A stretch of DNA of 16,498 nt. Source: an uncultured Pseudomonadota bacterium (GTDB taxonomy: Bacteria > Myxococcota > UBA796). Made by a program: the position numbers and the translations under genes. The notes beneath the pieces are model-generated. The model was not told the DNA's origin, searched no databases, and saw only the letters and a program-made list of their open reading frames with translations. Below, in pieces: positions 7,542-15,245 of this stretch (the first letter of the stretch is position 1; the number at the start of each line of letters is the position of its first letter). The stretch is from NCBI GenBank assembly GCA_913040875.1, contig CAJWHX010000021.1, positions 1 to 16,498 on the forward strand, given 5' to 3'.

Positions 7542-9518
7542 ATGTCCTCTGCTCAGTATCGCCCGAAAATGCCTTCGCCACCAGCCTCATCCAATGCTGG
7601 ATTTTGGACAACCGTTTTTATTTTAGCAGCGGCGGTATATTGGACACTAATTCCCATTTGGCCAGTTCTAAACACAGAAATACTTGGCGATGCCGACACC
7701 GATGCAATTCGAGGCATGTGGAGTTTTGATCACGTGAAACGTTCGATGCTCCCTCCAGAAACGCCCATATGGTCGGACCAAATCAATTTTCCTGCTGGAG
7801 TGTTGGCGCTCACGCTGCCTTGGACCACCAGTGTGATCCTATCTCCTCTGGGATTCTTTTTCGGCCCCGTGATAGCTTGGAATCTAAGCATCGCGACGAT
7901 TCTTCTAGCGATTGGTGTCAGTACCGCTTGGCTCGTTCGGCAGCTGACCGAATCGTGGTCCATTGGGTGCGCAATGGGCGGACTGGTGATGACTCAACCC
8001 ATGCTGCTTCACGCCATTGCTGATGGAACTCCCGAGCACCTGTCTTTATGGGGGGTACCACTTCTACTGGGAATGACGTGGAAAGCCTTCAAGGAAATTT
8101 CTCCAAAGTGGGGGGTCGGTGCAGGATTGATGGCGGTTCTGGTCGCGTTGGACTCTCCATACCACGCAATTTACGCAGCATTGACTGGGTTGATCGTTCT
8201 ACCTTGGTCTTTCATTCGCCGCTGGAAGATAGAGGAGAGATTGGACTTTGTTTGGACGATGGGCTCTTTACTTACCATCTGTGTTGCCGGCGCTGCGATG
8301 ATGGCCGCGCTATACAGTTTCTTTCCACTTGGAGAGTCCTCAACAGAGGAGTACTTAAGTTTGTGGAAAATGAACGCTGCAGACCTCCGAGTTTGGTGGA
8401 GACACGACTTTGGTACAACACTCATGCGAGATGCCTCTTTGGTACCAACGGCTATCCCCATGCCCATTTTGTGGTTTTCAATGGGAATGGTTGTGCTAGG
8501 GTTGCCCCGTTCTTTACCATGGGCGCTTGCTGGACTCTTGATGCTCAACTTATCGCTCGGACTCAATGAAAAATTACCTGTCCATCTAAGTTATTGGATC
8601 GGTTCTTTTGGATATCCCATCGGGAATCAAATTTTAAACGTCAACGCACACCTCTATGCGTTTCCAGGTCTGGGTGAAATACGCTTTCCACAACGATGGC
8701 TGATTCCATCTGCAATGTGCTTTGTCGTCGGCGCAAGTCTTGGAGTTCATCGCATGAGTGTATGGCTCAAAGAGCAGGCGTGGGGACCCAGTTTTCTAAA
8801 GGGACACACCGTCTATGCAGCATTTGCGGTTGCACTGGGAACCTTTGCATGCGTAAGAACGAGTCAAATAGACCTGCACTTTCCCAAGCAAGCATTGCCA
8901 CACATTCAATTCGCCACCTACTTAGCCGATCATCCTGAAAATGGCGCGCTCATCATGCTACCACAAATGAGACCCCCACCCAAAAGTGGTAAACGCTCAG
9001 ACTTACCAGTTTTTGCAAATTTAGCGGATTCCTTATCCTCGGCAGATGTACAATACTTCCAAACGATCCACGGCAAAAAGATTTATGATCAACCAAGTCT
9101 CAAAACTCTTTATGCCTTTGAAGGGTCCGAGTATATTTATCGACTTGTCCGAGAGTGGGACGATTTGGCACACCCAATGGTTACCGGAAATCCAATCCCC
9201 GCATCAGCATACGATGAGCGCTTTACAAAACGAAGACGACGGGGCTTAAAAGAGCTCGTCGAATCTGGACTCAAATGGGTTGTTGTCGATTTGGGGGCCT
9301 ACAATGACCAAGCCCTAGACATTCTGTACAAACAACTCAACCCCTATGAGGTCAATCGAGAAACGTTTGATGAAGGAGATGGTGTCTTAATCATTGAACT
9401 CGATATCAACCCTTCGATCGTAGCGAATTCCGACGACGAACCAGTGCTGGCACCAACAAAATCAGAAGCCCCTGCGCCATCTGAAGAGGTACCATCGGAA
9501 GAGGTCGCGACAGAGTAG
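7542..9518 (+). CDS. Large polytopic membrane protein, GT-C glycosyltransferase-like
   Basis: A 658-residue protein with about ten hydrophobic helices in the first 440 residues, then a soluble C-terminal domain of about 190 residues. The layout resembles GT-C membrane glycosyltransferases: after the first helix (about 21-43) comes an acidic loop GDADTDAIRGMWSF with D50, D52 and D54. Then follow an INFPAG segment and another polar loop, DGTPEH, at 161-166. GT-C enzymes use lipid-phosphate sugars and place catalytic Asp/Glu in the first outer loop, so D50-D54 are candidates. The last 30 residues are acidic and Pro-rich (EAPAPSEEVPSEEVATE). There is no clear ribosome site at the ATG; a second ATG at 7569 is possible. 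It follows the SCO gene by 57 bp but need not belong to that unit. The substrate is unknown and the GT-C call rests on overall shape rather than a sequence match. Confidence 0.75.
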   Translation: MSSAQYRPKMPSPPASSNAGFWTTVFILAAAVYWTLIPIWPVLNTEILGDADTDAIRGMWSFDHVKRSMLPPETPIWSDQINFPAGVLALTLPWTTSVILSPLGFFFGPVIAWNLSIATILLAIGVSTAWLVRQLTESWSIGCAMGGLVMTQPMLLHAIADGTPEHLSLWGVPLLLGMTWKAFKEISPKWGVGAGLMAVLVALDSPYHAIYAALTGLIVLPWSFIRRWKIEERLDFVWTMGSLLTICVAGAAMMAALYSFFPLGESSTEEYLSLWKMNAADLRVWWRHDFGTTLMRDASLVPTAIPMPILWFSMGMVVLGLPRSLPWALAGLLMLNLSLGLNEKLPVHLSYWIGSFGYPIGNQILNVNAHLYAFPGLGEIRFPQRWLIPSAMCFVVGASLGVHRMSVWLKEQAWGPSFLKGHTVYAAFAVALGTFACVRTSQIDLHFPKQALPHIQFATYLADHPENGALIMLPQMRPPPKSGKRSDLPVFANLADSLSSADVQYFQTIHGKKIYDQPSLKTLYAFEGSEYIYRLVREWDDLAHPMVTGNPIPASAYDERFTKRRRRGLKELVESGLKWVVVDLGAYNDQALDILYKQLNPYEVNRETFDEGDGVLIIELDINPSIVANSDDEPVLAPTKSEAPAPSEEVPSEEVATE

Positions 9519-10842
9519 CGCACCCCATACGCTTTTCAGGTTCATCGGCGGATCGGAGTCCTAGAGTGTAGGTAAACGTTTCGTCGATGTGTGCGTCCGC
9601 GGCATCTGCGAAAACAACAAGTGTTGCATTTTGTATTTCTGTACTGGACACTTCCCACACACCTTCACCGTTGATCGCCGTAAAAGATTGATACTGCACT
9701 TCATCACCATTCTGATGAACCAATTGCAGTCTCCACGTAACTGAGTTGAAATGGTCTCCAACTGTCGTGCCATCAAAATACAATTCGACCAGTCGGTTGT
9801 CCTCAAATGCCTCTTCAAAAGACCAATAATTGTATCCATATGCACCCGGACGCAATGTAGAGGGAACGGTGTATCCCCCCTCATCCACTGTCAACACTCC
9901 TGCCCATCGTTCGTCAACCGAAGAGTCTGTGTCTACATACGCATCGACTTTGGTGTCATAAATAATTTGATTTGGATAATCCCAGTGCACATTGTGTGCC
10001 GACATATCGCTCAGCAACTCGCCCAAGTCCATCTGTCTGTTGAACAAGTGATTGTCCCACCAATCCAGTGGACGAACAGATTCAATGACACCGTCCTCTG
10101 TCCAGGAGCGAGCCACGGAATCATTTCCCACATGAAATTCGGTCAAATACTGTAGAAATATGAACGCTCCATAAGGATGGTACTCCTCAATGTTTCCACT
10201 GGAAAAGAGTTCAAAATACGCCAATGGTAGATAGGGTCTAAGTGCATACCCAAATAAAAAATCGGCATGAGATGGATGGGCTGACAGTACCTCTTGTTCC
10301 ACCCAAGTTGCTGAAGCCTCCCAATACCAGCGATCTTGAAACTGTGTAAACTGTCCTGACCGGTGCTGTACAGCATGAAAGAACTCATGGGGCACAGTGG
10401 TTTGACCAATGGACCAAGAATCTGTCACATAAGGTCCCAAAACAACCATCGGATACCCATTGTCATCTACGTCATAATACCCCGCCACACCAAAGTCTGA
10501 TGGCATATCAGAACCTGTCCCACCCAGATAAACATTGAAATAGGAGCCTCCAACAGGAGCCTCCATACCCCAGGTTTCCACTTGCAATTCCCAAGAATTC
10601 TCCAACAGAATTAAGATGTCGGAAACCCGTTGAGAATCCTCGAAATTTTCTCCCCAGTGAAGGGCAAAATGCTCAGAAAAATCGACTTGTTCTATCGGTG
10701 TTTCAAAAGTATCCAGATGTTGCAAAGGATCTTTGGTCATTTGATGGTAACGGACTTGTCTATGATGCCAATGCTGCCAAGACACCATCGTATGACACGG
10801 AACTGTGTTGGCTCCTGCGATGCCCATCCACAGCGATATCAT
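9406..10842 (-). CDS. Putative secreted zinc metalloprotease with Cys/hydrophobic/Arg C-terminal tail
   Basis: The 478-residue product has a zinc-protease motif, HEFFH (H152, E153, H156), in VPHEFFHAVQH. WYWEASATWVE follows at about 172-182, where E175 or E182 could be the third ligand. Family resemblance, from memory, is to the uncharacterised secreted metalloproteases of myxobacteria (MXAN_6640-like). The C-terminal half (about 295-430) looks like beta-rich domains. The tail has C441, a hydrophobic stretch at about 448-468 and RRR at 469-471, like a MYXO-CTERM sorting signal. The N-terminus (MISLWMGIAGANTVPC) is short and lacks basic residues, so it is a poor classical signal peptide. The ATG overlaps the Nudix stop as ATGA, indicating coupling. 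The last 113 bp overlap the 3' end of the convergent GT-C-like gene. Confidence 0.85.
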   Translation of the reverse strand: MISLWMGIAGANTVPCHTMVSWQHWHHRQVRYHQMTKDPLQHLDTFETPIEQVDFSEHFALHWGENFEDSQRVSDILILLENSWELQVETWGMEAPVGGSYFNVYLGGTGSDMPSDFGVAGYYDVDDNGYPMVVLGPYVTDSWSIGQTTVPHEFFHAVQHRSGQFTQFQDRWYWEASATWVEQEVLSAHPSHADFLFGYALRPYLPLAYFELFSSGNIEEYHPYGAFIFLQYLTEFHVGNDSVARSWTEDGVIESVRPLDWWDNHLFNRQMDLGELLSDMSAHNVHWDYPNQIIYDTKVDAYVDTDSSVDERWAGVLTVDEGGYTVPSTLRPGAYGYNYWSFEEAFEDNRLVELYFDGTTVGDHFNSVTWRLQLVHQNGDEVQYQSFTAINGEGVWEVSSTEIQNATLVVFADAADAHIDETFTYTLGLRSADEPEKRMGCATLSRPLPMVPLQMAQGLLILLVPALVRRRNSLRSKG

Positions 10843-11390
10843 GAATCCAAGCGACGCAGTAAATCTTCAATAAATCGTAGTGAGATGCCCCACACGTCTG
10901 CAGTGCCAATATTCACAACGGGAGCGTCGTATTCTTGCCCCTTGTACGTCGCACTCCGAGTACTTCGAAGTGCTGGATTTGTAAAGGCTTGCAGAGGCAA
11001 CCAATGCACTTCGGCCACCTCACTCTCTTCCAGTACACATTCTACGCTCGACTCTAAGGAAAACACAAACGCGGCCACCTGCAGCTTCGGGTGATTTAAG
11101 TCAGACAATCTCCCTCGACACTGCTCTGCTACAATCGCCACGCCGATTTCTTCTTCGGTTTCTCGAATGGCTGTTTGCAGCAATCCACCATCGATATCCT
11201 CTTCTCTCCCTCCTGGAAACCCCATGTGCCCACTCCAATAGTCCCCTTCTTTAACCGCTCGTCGAATCATGTATATGTGGTCATCTGGACGAACGAGTAC
11301 GGCGACAGCAGCTCGAGATTGTGCTGTCGCTACCGGTTCATTGGTTTGGATCGTTGGCAATAAAGTCAATCTGGAATGGTAAGAAGTCAT
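10839..11390 (-). CDS. Nudix hydrolase, CoA-pyrophosphatase-like
   Basis: Nudix enzymes hydrolyse nucleoside diphosphates linked to another moiety. The 183-residue product has a Nudix box in GFPGGREEDIDGG followed by AIRETEEEIGV, with the catalytic REtxEEiG core. The segment GDYWSGHMGFPGGR just before it and the Asp-containing, slightly stretched first half of the box resemble the CoA-pyrophosphatase (NudL-like) subgroup, in which the first Glu of the canonical box is also replaced. Substrate specificity is therefore only suggested. The ATG at 11390 is supported by AAGGA with a 4-5 nt spacer. The gene diverges from lepB across 127 bp and is coupled through ATGA to the metalloprotease downstream, an odd functional pairing. 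Confidence 0.9.
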   Translation of the reverse strand: MTSYHSRLTLLPTIQTNEPVATAQSRAAVAVLVRPDDHIYMIRRAVKEGDYWSGHMGFPGGREEDIDGGLLQTAIRETEEEIGVAIVAEQCRGRLSDLNHPKLQVAAFVFSLESSVECVLEESEVAEVHWLPLQAFTNPALRSTRSATYKGQEYDAPVVNIGTADVWGISLRFIEDLLRRLDS

Positions 11391-11517
11391 GACATCCTTA
11401 TTATAACGGAGAGCAAAGTAACGCCCTATCCCTCTCGTAACAAAGAAGGGGCAAGAAAGTCACTAGAACAAGCAGATCAAATCGGATATATCATTCTCCA
11501 AGCGAACAGGATTTTAA

Positions 11518-12336
11518 ATGAGCACCTTTGACGACAGCGATTTTGATGACAGCGAAGAAGAGTGGGATGACGATTTAGACAAAACGACGCCCATGTCTTT
11601 TCAAGAGTGGTTGTGGGATGTCTTCATCACCTGGGGACCCGCTATTTTCATGGTGTTCTTCATTCGCTCTTCCGTTGCAGAACCGTTTCGCATTCCGAGC
11701 GGATCAATGGTTCCAACATTGGCGATTGGAGATCATATTTTGGTCACCAAGTACTCATATGGTTGGCGCCTTCCCCTCACACGGATTCCCCTTGGTTCAC
11801 CCCAAGTCCCAGATCGTGGAGATGTGATTGTATTCGTCAAACCCAATCCAGGGCAAAATGACTTCGTCAAAAAGTTTGACTTTCCCTTCCCGCCATTTTT
11901 TACCCGTGACTTTGTAAAACGCGTGGTGGGTTTGCCAGGAGACAAAGTCCGCGTCAAAAACAATGTGGTTTTCGTCAACGGTGTGGCACAAGCAAAAGAG
12001 AAGGTTGGAGACTTTAAATTTGTCAACCAAAATTGCTACTCTACAAATACAGTGGAGTATACTGAAACCATGAACCGTCAACCACACAAAATTTTAAACA
12101 ACTCTCAATATGTGTCTAGATTTAGCGACTTCGCTGAGTTTACAGTGCCTGATGGTGAAGTGTTTGTGATGGGTGACAACCGTGACAACTCCAGTGACTC
12201 TCGAGATTGGGGGACGGTCCCATTGTGGAACATCAAAGGCAAAGCACAGTGGATTTGGTTGTCCCTAGAGACATGCAATTCCCAAAGTGTATTTGGGGAG
12301 GTGCGGTCTGAGCGGTTCGGTCTTGCCGTGGAGTAG
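11518..12336 (+). CDS. lepB: Signal peptidase I
   Basis: This inner-membrane serine protease (family S26) removes signal peptides from exported proteins. The 272-residue product starts with a very acidic cytoplasmic segment (DDSDFDDSEEEWDDDLD), then one membrane span (about 33-50). The catalytic Ser is S63 in IPSGSMVPTL and the general-base Lys is K134 in DFVKRVVGLPGD. The conserved box E, MGDNRDNSSDSRDWG, is present, so the enzyme should be active. The ATG has AGGA with a 6 nt spacer. It is the first gene of a three-gene unit; the next reading frame overlaps its 3' end. The upstream 127 bp is shared with the divergent Nudix gene, and I could not fix a promoter there. Confidence 0.97.
   Translation: MSTFDDSDFDDSEEEWDDDLDKTTPMSFQEWLWDVFITWGPAIFMVFFIRSSVAEPFRIPSGSMVPTLAIGDHILVTKYSYGWRLPLTRIPLGSPQVPDRGDVIVFVKPNPGQNDFVKKFDFPFPPFFTRDFVKRVVGLPGDKVRVKNNVVFVNGVAQAKEKVGDFKFVNQNCYSTNTVEYTETMNRQPHKILNNSQYVSRFSDFAEFTVPDGEVFVMGDNRDNSSDSRDWGTVPLWNIKGKAQWIWLSLETCNSQSVFGEVRSERFGLAVE
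12295..12310 (+). promoter_or_regulatory. Strong ribosome site pointing to a CTG start of the transglutaminase-like gene
   Basis: GGGGAGG at 12295-12301 is the best ribosome site in the area and lies inside the lepB coding end. Six bases downstream is CTG (12308-12310), in frame with the transglutaminase-like product. The in-frame GTG at 12287 and TTG at 12293 lie before or at the site, where it could not serve them. A TTG at 12323 is about 21 bases away, too far. The GTG at 12301 is out of frame. This argues for initiation at the rare codon CTG. Confidence 0.45.
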
Positions 12337-13924
12337 TACCCCGAAGTGGTTGCTCACCCTAGAGATCTTGGGTATCTGTGCGTGGATTGGTTTATCGACG
12401 ATTGACATCTGGCGGACCACTCATGAGACAGAGCTCATTCCTCTAGATGCAAAAGCGCTCAAAGCTCAACAGGGCAATGAACGCTGGAACGGTGTTTTTT
12501 TCCAGGACCAGCATGTAGGTTTTACTGTCAACCGCACCAGTGCACTAGAGGATGGTCGAATGCTACTCGAGCAACGATCCATGCTGAAATTGGTCACCTT
12601 TGACAAACTGCAAACCGTTATTACCGCTGGCGCAGCACTAACAGACGATACTGGTCATCTACAGCGCTTTGACTTCTTCATGAAATCAGACCTCGCAAGT
12701 CTATCCGTGAAGGGTGAAATCCGTCAGCGCCAGATCGTTATGGAAATAGACCAAGGAAATGGGGAGATTCAAGAGTTGGATTTTCCGATTGAAAAGCCTC
12801 CGCACGTCGCCCTTTCTTTGGAAAGCCAGATTCGTCAGATGGAACTCGCCGTTGGAAAGGAGTTCACCCTGCCCTACTTTGACCCAGCGTCAATGAGTGA
12901 TGGTGAAATGGTACTAAAAGTCGTCGATTCTGAAGTCCTTGACAACGGAGAGGAAGCTTGGTGGGTACTCTCAAACTTCAATGATGTTCAGACACGCTCG
13001 TTAATTGCATCCAATGGAGACATCCTGCGCCAAGAAGGCGCGCTTGGTATCTCGATGGTACGAATGAGTCCTGAAGATGCACAACAATTGGATTTAGAGG
13101 AGCCTGTCGATCTCATTGGTCTATCTGGAGTTCCAGTAAAAGGAAAACTCAAGAATCCCAGAGAGAAACTCTCTCTCGTAGTTGCAGTGACTGGAGTAGA
13201 CATCAACAAAATAGCGGACGGTCTCCCAACGCAATCGGTCAACAGAACCACAAAGCAGATATCCATAGAAAAAATAGATCTGAGCGATATCGAGGATTCA
13301 TCGATTCCAGAAGATGGTCCAGAATACAAAGATGCTTTGGTTGCAACCTTGGATATCCCTTCCGATCATCCTGACATTCGTGCAAAGAGTACCGAAATTA
13401 TCACGTCGAGCACCAATAGACTTGAAGCCGTACAAGCCATCAATCAGTTTGTCTTTGATTATATGGAAAAGACGCCGGTAATTGGTGTTCCAAATGGACT
13501 GACGGCGCTGCAACAGGCTCAAGGAGACTGCAACGAGCACACGGCTCTCTTTGTGTCCCTAGCTCGTGCTGCCAAAATCCCCTCTCGTATTGCAGCAGGG
13601 ATCGTATTTTCAGATCGAACCGGTCCCCTAAAACAATTTTACTATCACGCCTGGCCTGAAGTGCTGATGTACAATCAAGAGGGTCTGCCCATCTGGATTC
13701 CTGTCGACCCCACATTTGGACAGGCACCTGCGGATGCCACCCACATCAAACTCGTAGAAGGTGGACTCGACAGGCAAGTAGAAATCATGGCCTACCTGGG
13801 GCAAATCAAGCTGGAAATGATCTCAGACATCCCATCTTCTATGCCCAAGAAAAGACCAAATACCCAACCAGAAGCGCACACCGCTCCAGAACCCAAACAG
13901 GAGACACCCGATGATTCGAATTGA
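12308..13924 (+). CDS. Membrane-anchored transglutaminase-like protein
   Basis: The start is uncertain; I use CTG 12308 because of the ribosome site. Numbering here is from the GTG at 12287, the longest frame (545 residues). A single N-terminal hydrophobic helix (about 21-38) is followed by a large extracytoplasmic part. The core of the transglutaminase/cysteine-protease fold carries a full triad: C415 in QGDCNEHTALFVSLARAAKI, H454 in YYHAWPEV and D474 in PVDPTFGQ. The preceding ~300 residues are an uncharacterised beta-rich region. The tail is Pro/Glu-rich (EAHTAPEPKQET). In bacteria such domains act as amidases, proteases or cross-linkers; the substrate here is unknown. The gene overlaps lepB at its start and the ABC ATPase by 14 bp at its end, so the three are probably co-translated. 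Confidence 0.9.
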   Translation: MSGSVLPWSSTPKWLLTLEILGICAWIGLSTIDIWRTTHETELIPLDAKALKAQQGNERWNGVFFQDQHVGFTVNRTSALEDGRMLLEQRSMLKLVTFDKLQTVITAGAALTDDTGHLQRFDFFMKSDLASLSVKGEIRQRQIVMEIDQGNGEIQELDFPIEKPPHVALSLESQIRQMELAVGKEFTLPYFDPASMSDGEMVLKVVDSEVLDNGEEAWWVLSNFNDVQTRSLIASNGDILRQEGALGISMVRMSPEDAQQLDLEEPVDLIGLSGVPVKGKLKNPREKLSLVVAVTGVDINKIADGLPTQSVNRTTKQISIEKIDLSDIEDSSIPEDGPEYKDALVATLDIPSDHPDIRAKSTEIITSSTNRLEAVQAINQFVFDYMEKTPVIGVPNGLTALQQAQGDCNEHTALFVSLARAAKIPSRIAAGIVFSDRTGPLKQFYYHAWPEVLMYNQEGLPIWIPVDPTFGQAPADATHIKLVEGGLDRQVEIMAYLGQIKLEMISDIPSSMPKKRPNTQPEAHTAPEPKQETPDDSN

Positions 13925-14648
13925 TGGACTGGAAAAACGCTATGGAAAGTTCCAAGCGCTGCATCCCCTGACGTTGCACATCAAAAAGGGAGAGGTTTTT
14001 GGTTTCCTCGGTCCAAACGGTGCCGGAAAAACAACCACCATACGTACCCTCGCTGGGGTTCTAACACCGACGGCTGGAACTGTACACATCGATGGAATCG
14101 ACATCATCAAGAACCCTGTCGAGAGTAAAAAGAAGGTCGGATACATTCCCGACAGACCCTACCTCTACGACAAACTCACCGCTCGCGAGTTCTTACAGTT
14201 CGTGGGACAACTCTACGAACTGACACCTGCACACATTCGAGAGCGCGGAGATGATCTGCTCGAAGAACACGGTCTGATTGAACGGGCTGACGAGTTGATT
14301 GAAGCCTACTCACACGGGATGAAACAGCGACTGGTTCTCTCTGCTTCGCTTCTCCATGAACCACCTCTGTTAATTGTCGACGAACCGATGGTGGGACTGG
14401 ACCCTCACGGTGCCAGACAAATCAAAGATCGATTCCGCAGCATTGCCGATGAAGGGCGAACCGTCTTTCTCTCCACACACTCTTTGGATGTAGCGCAGGA
14501 AGTGTGCGATCGTGTGGGGATTCTGTTTAAAGGTCGATTGGTCGCACTGGGTACGGTGCAAGAGATGCTGACCCAGCAAAATCAAGGCAACTTAGAAGAA
14601 GTATTCTTACAAATTACCCAAGAACAGATGGATGCCCAACAGGGGTAA
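13911..14648 (+). CDS. ABC transporter ATP-binding protein without adjacent permease
   Basis: A 245-residue cytoplasmic ATPase of the ABC-2 (GldA/EcsA-like) type. Walker A is GPNGAGKT (34-41), the signature is YSHGMKQR (133-140), Walker B is LLIVDEP (153-159) with catalytic E158, and the switch His is H190 in STHSLDV. The Q-loop Gln is replaced by Asp in GYIPDRPYLYDKLT, a variant I recall as common in this subgroup. ATG 13911 has AGGAG with a 7 nt spacer and overlaps the transglutaminase-like gene by 14 bp. The expected ABC-2 permease does not follow; a lipoprotein and mlaE come next. The permease may be elsewhere, lost, or the ATPase may serve another partner. The exported substrate is unknown. 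Confidence 0.93.
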   Translation: MIRIDGLEKRYGKFQALHPLTLHIKKGEVFGFLGPNGAGKTTTIRTLAGVLTPTAGTVHIDGIDIIKNPVESKKKVGYIPDRPYLYDKLTAREFLQFVGQLYELTPAHIRERGDDLLEEHGLIERADELIEAYSHGMKQRLVLSASLLHEPPLLIVDEPMVGLDPHGARQIKDRFRSIADEGRTVFLSTHSLDVAQEVCDRVGILFKGRLVALGTVQEMLTQQNQGNLEEVFLQITQEQMDAQQG

Positions 14649-14673
14649 CTTATGTCCCGCACAACAATTCTCG

Positions 14674-14684
14674 TGTGATACAAT
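14674..14684 (+). promoter_or_regulatory. Possible extended -10 promoter of the lipoprotein-mlaE-mlaF unit
   Basis: TG-A-TACAAT at 14676-14684 fits an extended -10, with no clear -35 at 17 bases. It sits in the 66 bp gap after the ABC ATPase gene and would give a leader of about 24 bases before the GTG at 14715. The 9-mer TGTGATACA at 14674-14682 is shared with the site at 7501-7509 at the same distance from the start codon. Confidence 0.3.
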
Positions 14685-14714
14685 ATCAATAGCTGCAACT
14701 CATTAGGATGCCCG

Positions 14715-15245
14715 GTGCGATTATCATCTCTTTCCACCATTGCTATACTCTTGCTCTCCAACGTACTAGGCTGTAGAAAGCAACAAATCCGGTTGGAGCG
14801 CTACAAGATCGACAAGCCGACTGGAGAATGGCGAAATGTGAAAAGTGGATCAGCTGATTACGCTTGGTACAATTCTAAGATTGGAGCAACCATCTATGTC
14901 GACTCTAATTGTGAGCAGCGTTTTGAAGACCGTCCCCTACACGACTCTCTCTATTCGATGACCTCGGGTATTCGAAGCAAAGAAGAGCCCATTGAACGGG
15001 CCTTATTCTTAGACGGACGTGAAGCAGTCATGCTTCAAACAAAAGGAAATCTGGATGGAGTCGATATTCAAATGGCCGTTGTGGCACTGGCAAAGAATCA
15101 GTGTCTCTTTGACTTTGTGTACATCACTAGACCAGAAAACTTCCCAAAGGGATTTGGTGACTTCCATCAAATGCTCCACACCTTTGAATCTAGAACTGGA
15201 TGGAACAATATCTTAGAATCTCCTTCTGTTCGAGAACAAGAATAA
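14715..15245 (+). CDS. Predicted lipoprotein upstream of mlaE, unknown function
   Basis: I do not recognise the family. The 176-residue product starts at a GTG with AGGA six bases upstream. It opens with a lipoprotein signal: MRLSS, then a hydrophobic stretch, then a lipobox NVLGC with the acylated Cys at residue 20. An overlapping ATG at 14708 is in another frame. The mature part is a compact mixed domain with two further Cys (about 74 and 138, in DSNCEQRFEDRPLHDSLYSM and KNQCLFDFVYIT) that could pair. Its stop TAA overlaps the mlaE ATG (TAATG), so it is likely translated together with the Mla transport genes. It is not recognisably MlaA or MlaD, so it could be an accessory lipoprotein of the system. 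Function is inferred from context only. Confidence 0.8.
   Translation: MRLSSLSTIAILLLSNVLGCRKQQIRLERYKIDKPTGEWRNVKSGSADYAWYNSKIGATIYVDSNCEQRFEDRPLHDSLYSMTSGIRSKEEPIERALFLDGREAVMLQTKGNLDGVDIQMAVVALAKNQCLFDFVYITRPENFPKGFGDFHQMLHTFESRTGWNNILESPSVREQE

Noticed and set aside
9406..9545. Bidirectional terminator between the convergent genes
   Set aside because: The genes overlap, and I see no GC-rich hairpin followed by a T run on either strand.
11400..11405. TATAAT on the minus strand before the Nudix gene as a promoter
   Set aside because: No -35 is found at 16-18 bases, and the start of RNA would fall next to the ATG although a normal ribosome site is present there.
15200..15244. N-terminal extension of MlaE from an ATG at 15200
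   Set aside because: It would overlap the lipoprotein gene by 46 bases, and the added residues do not resemble MlaE starts.
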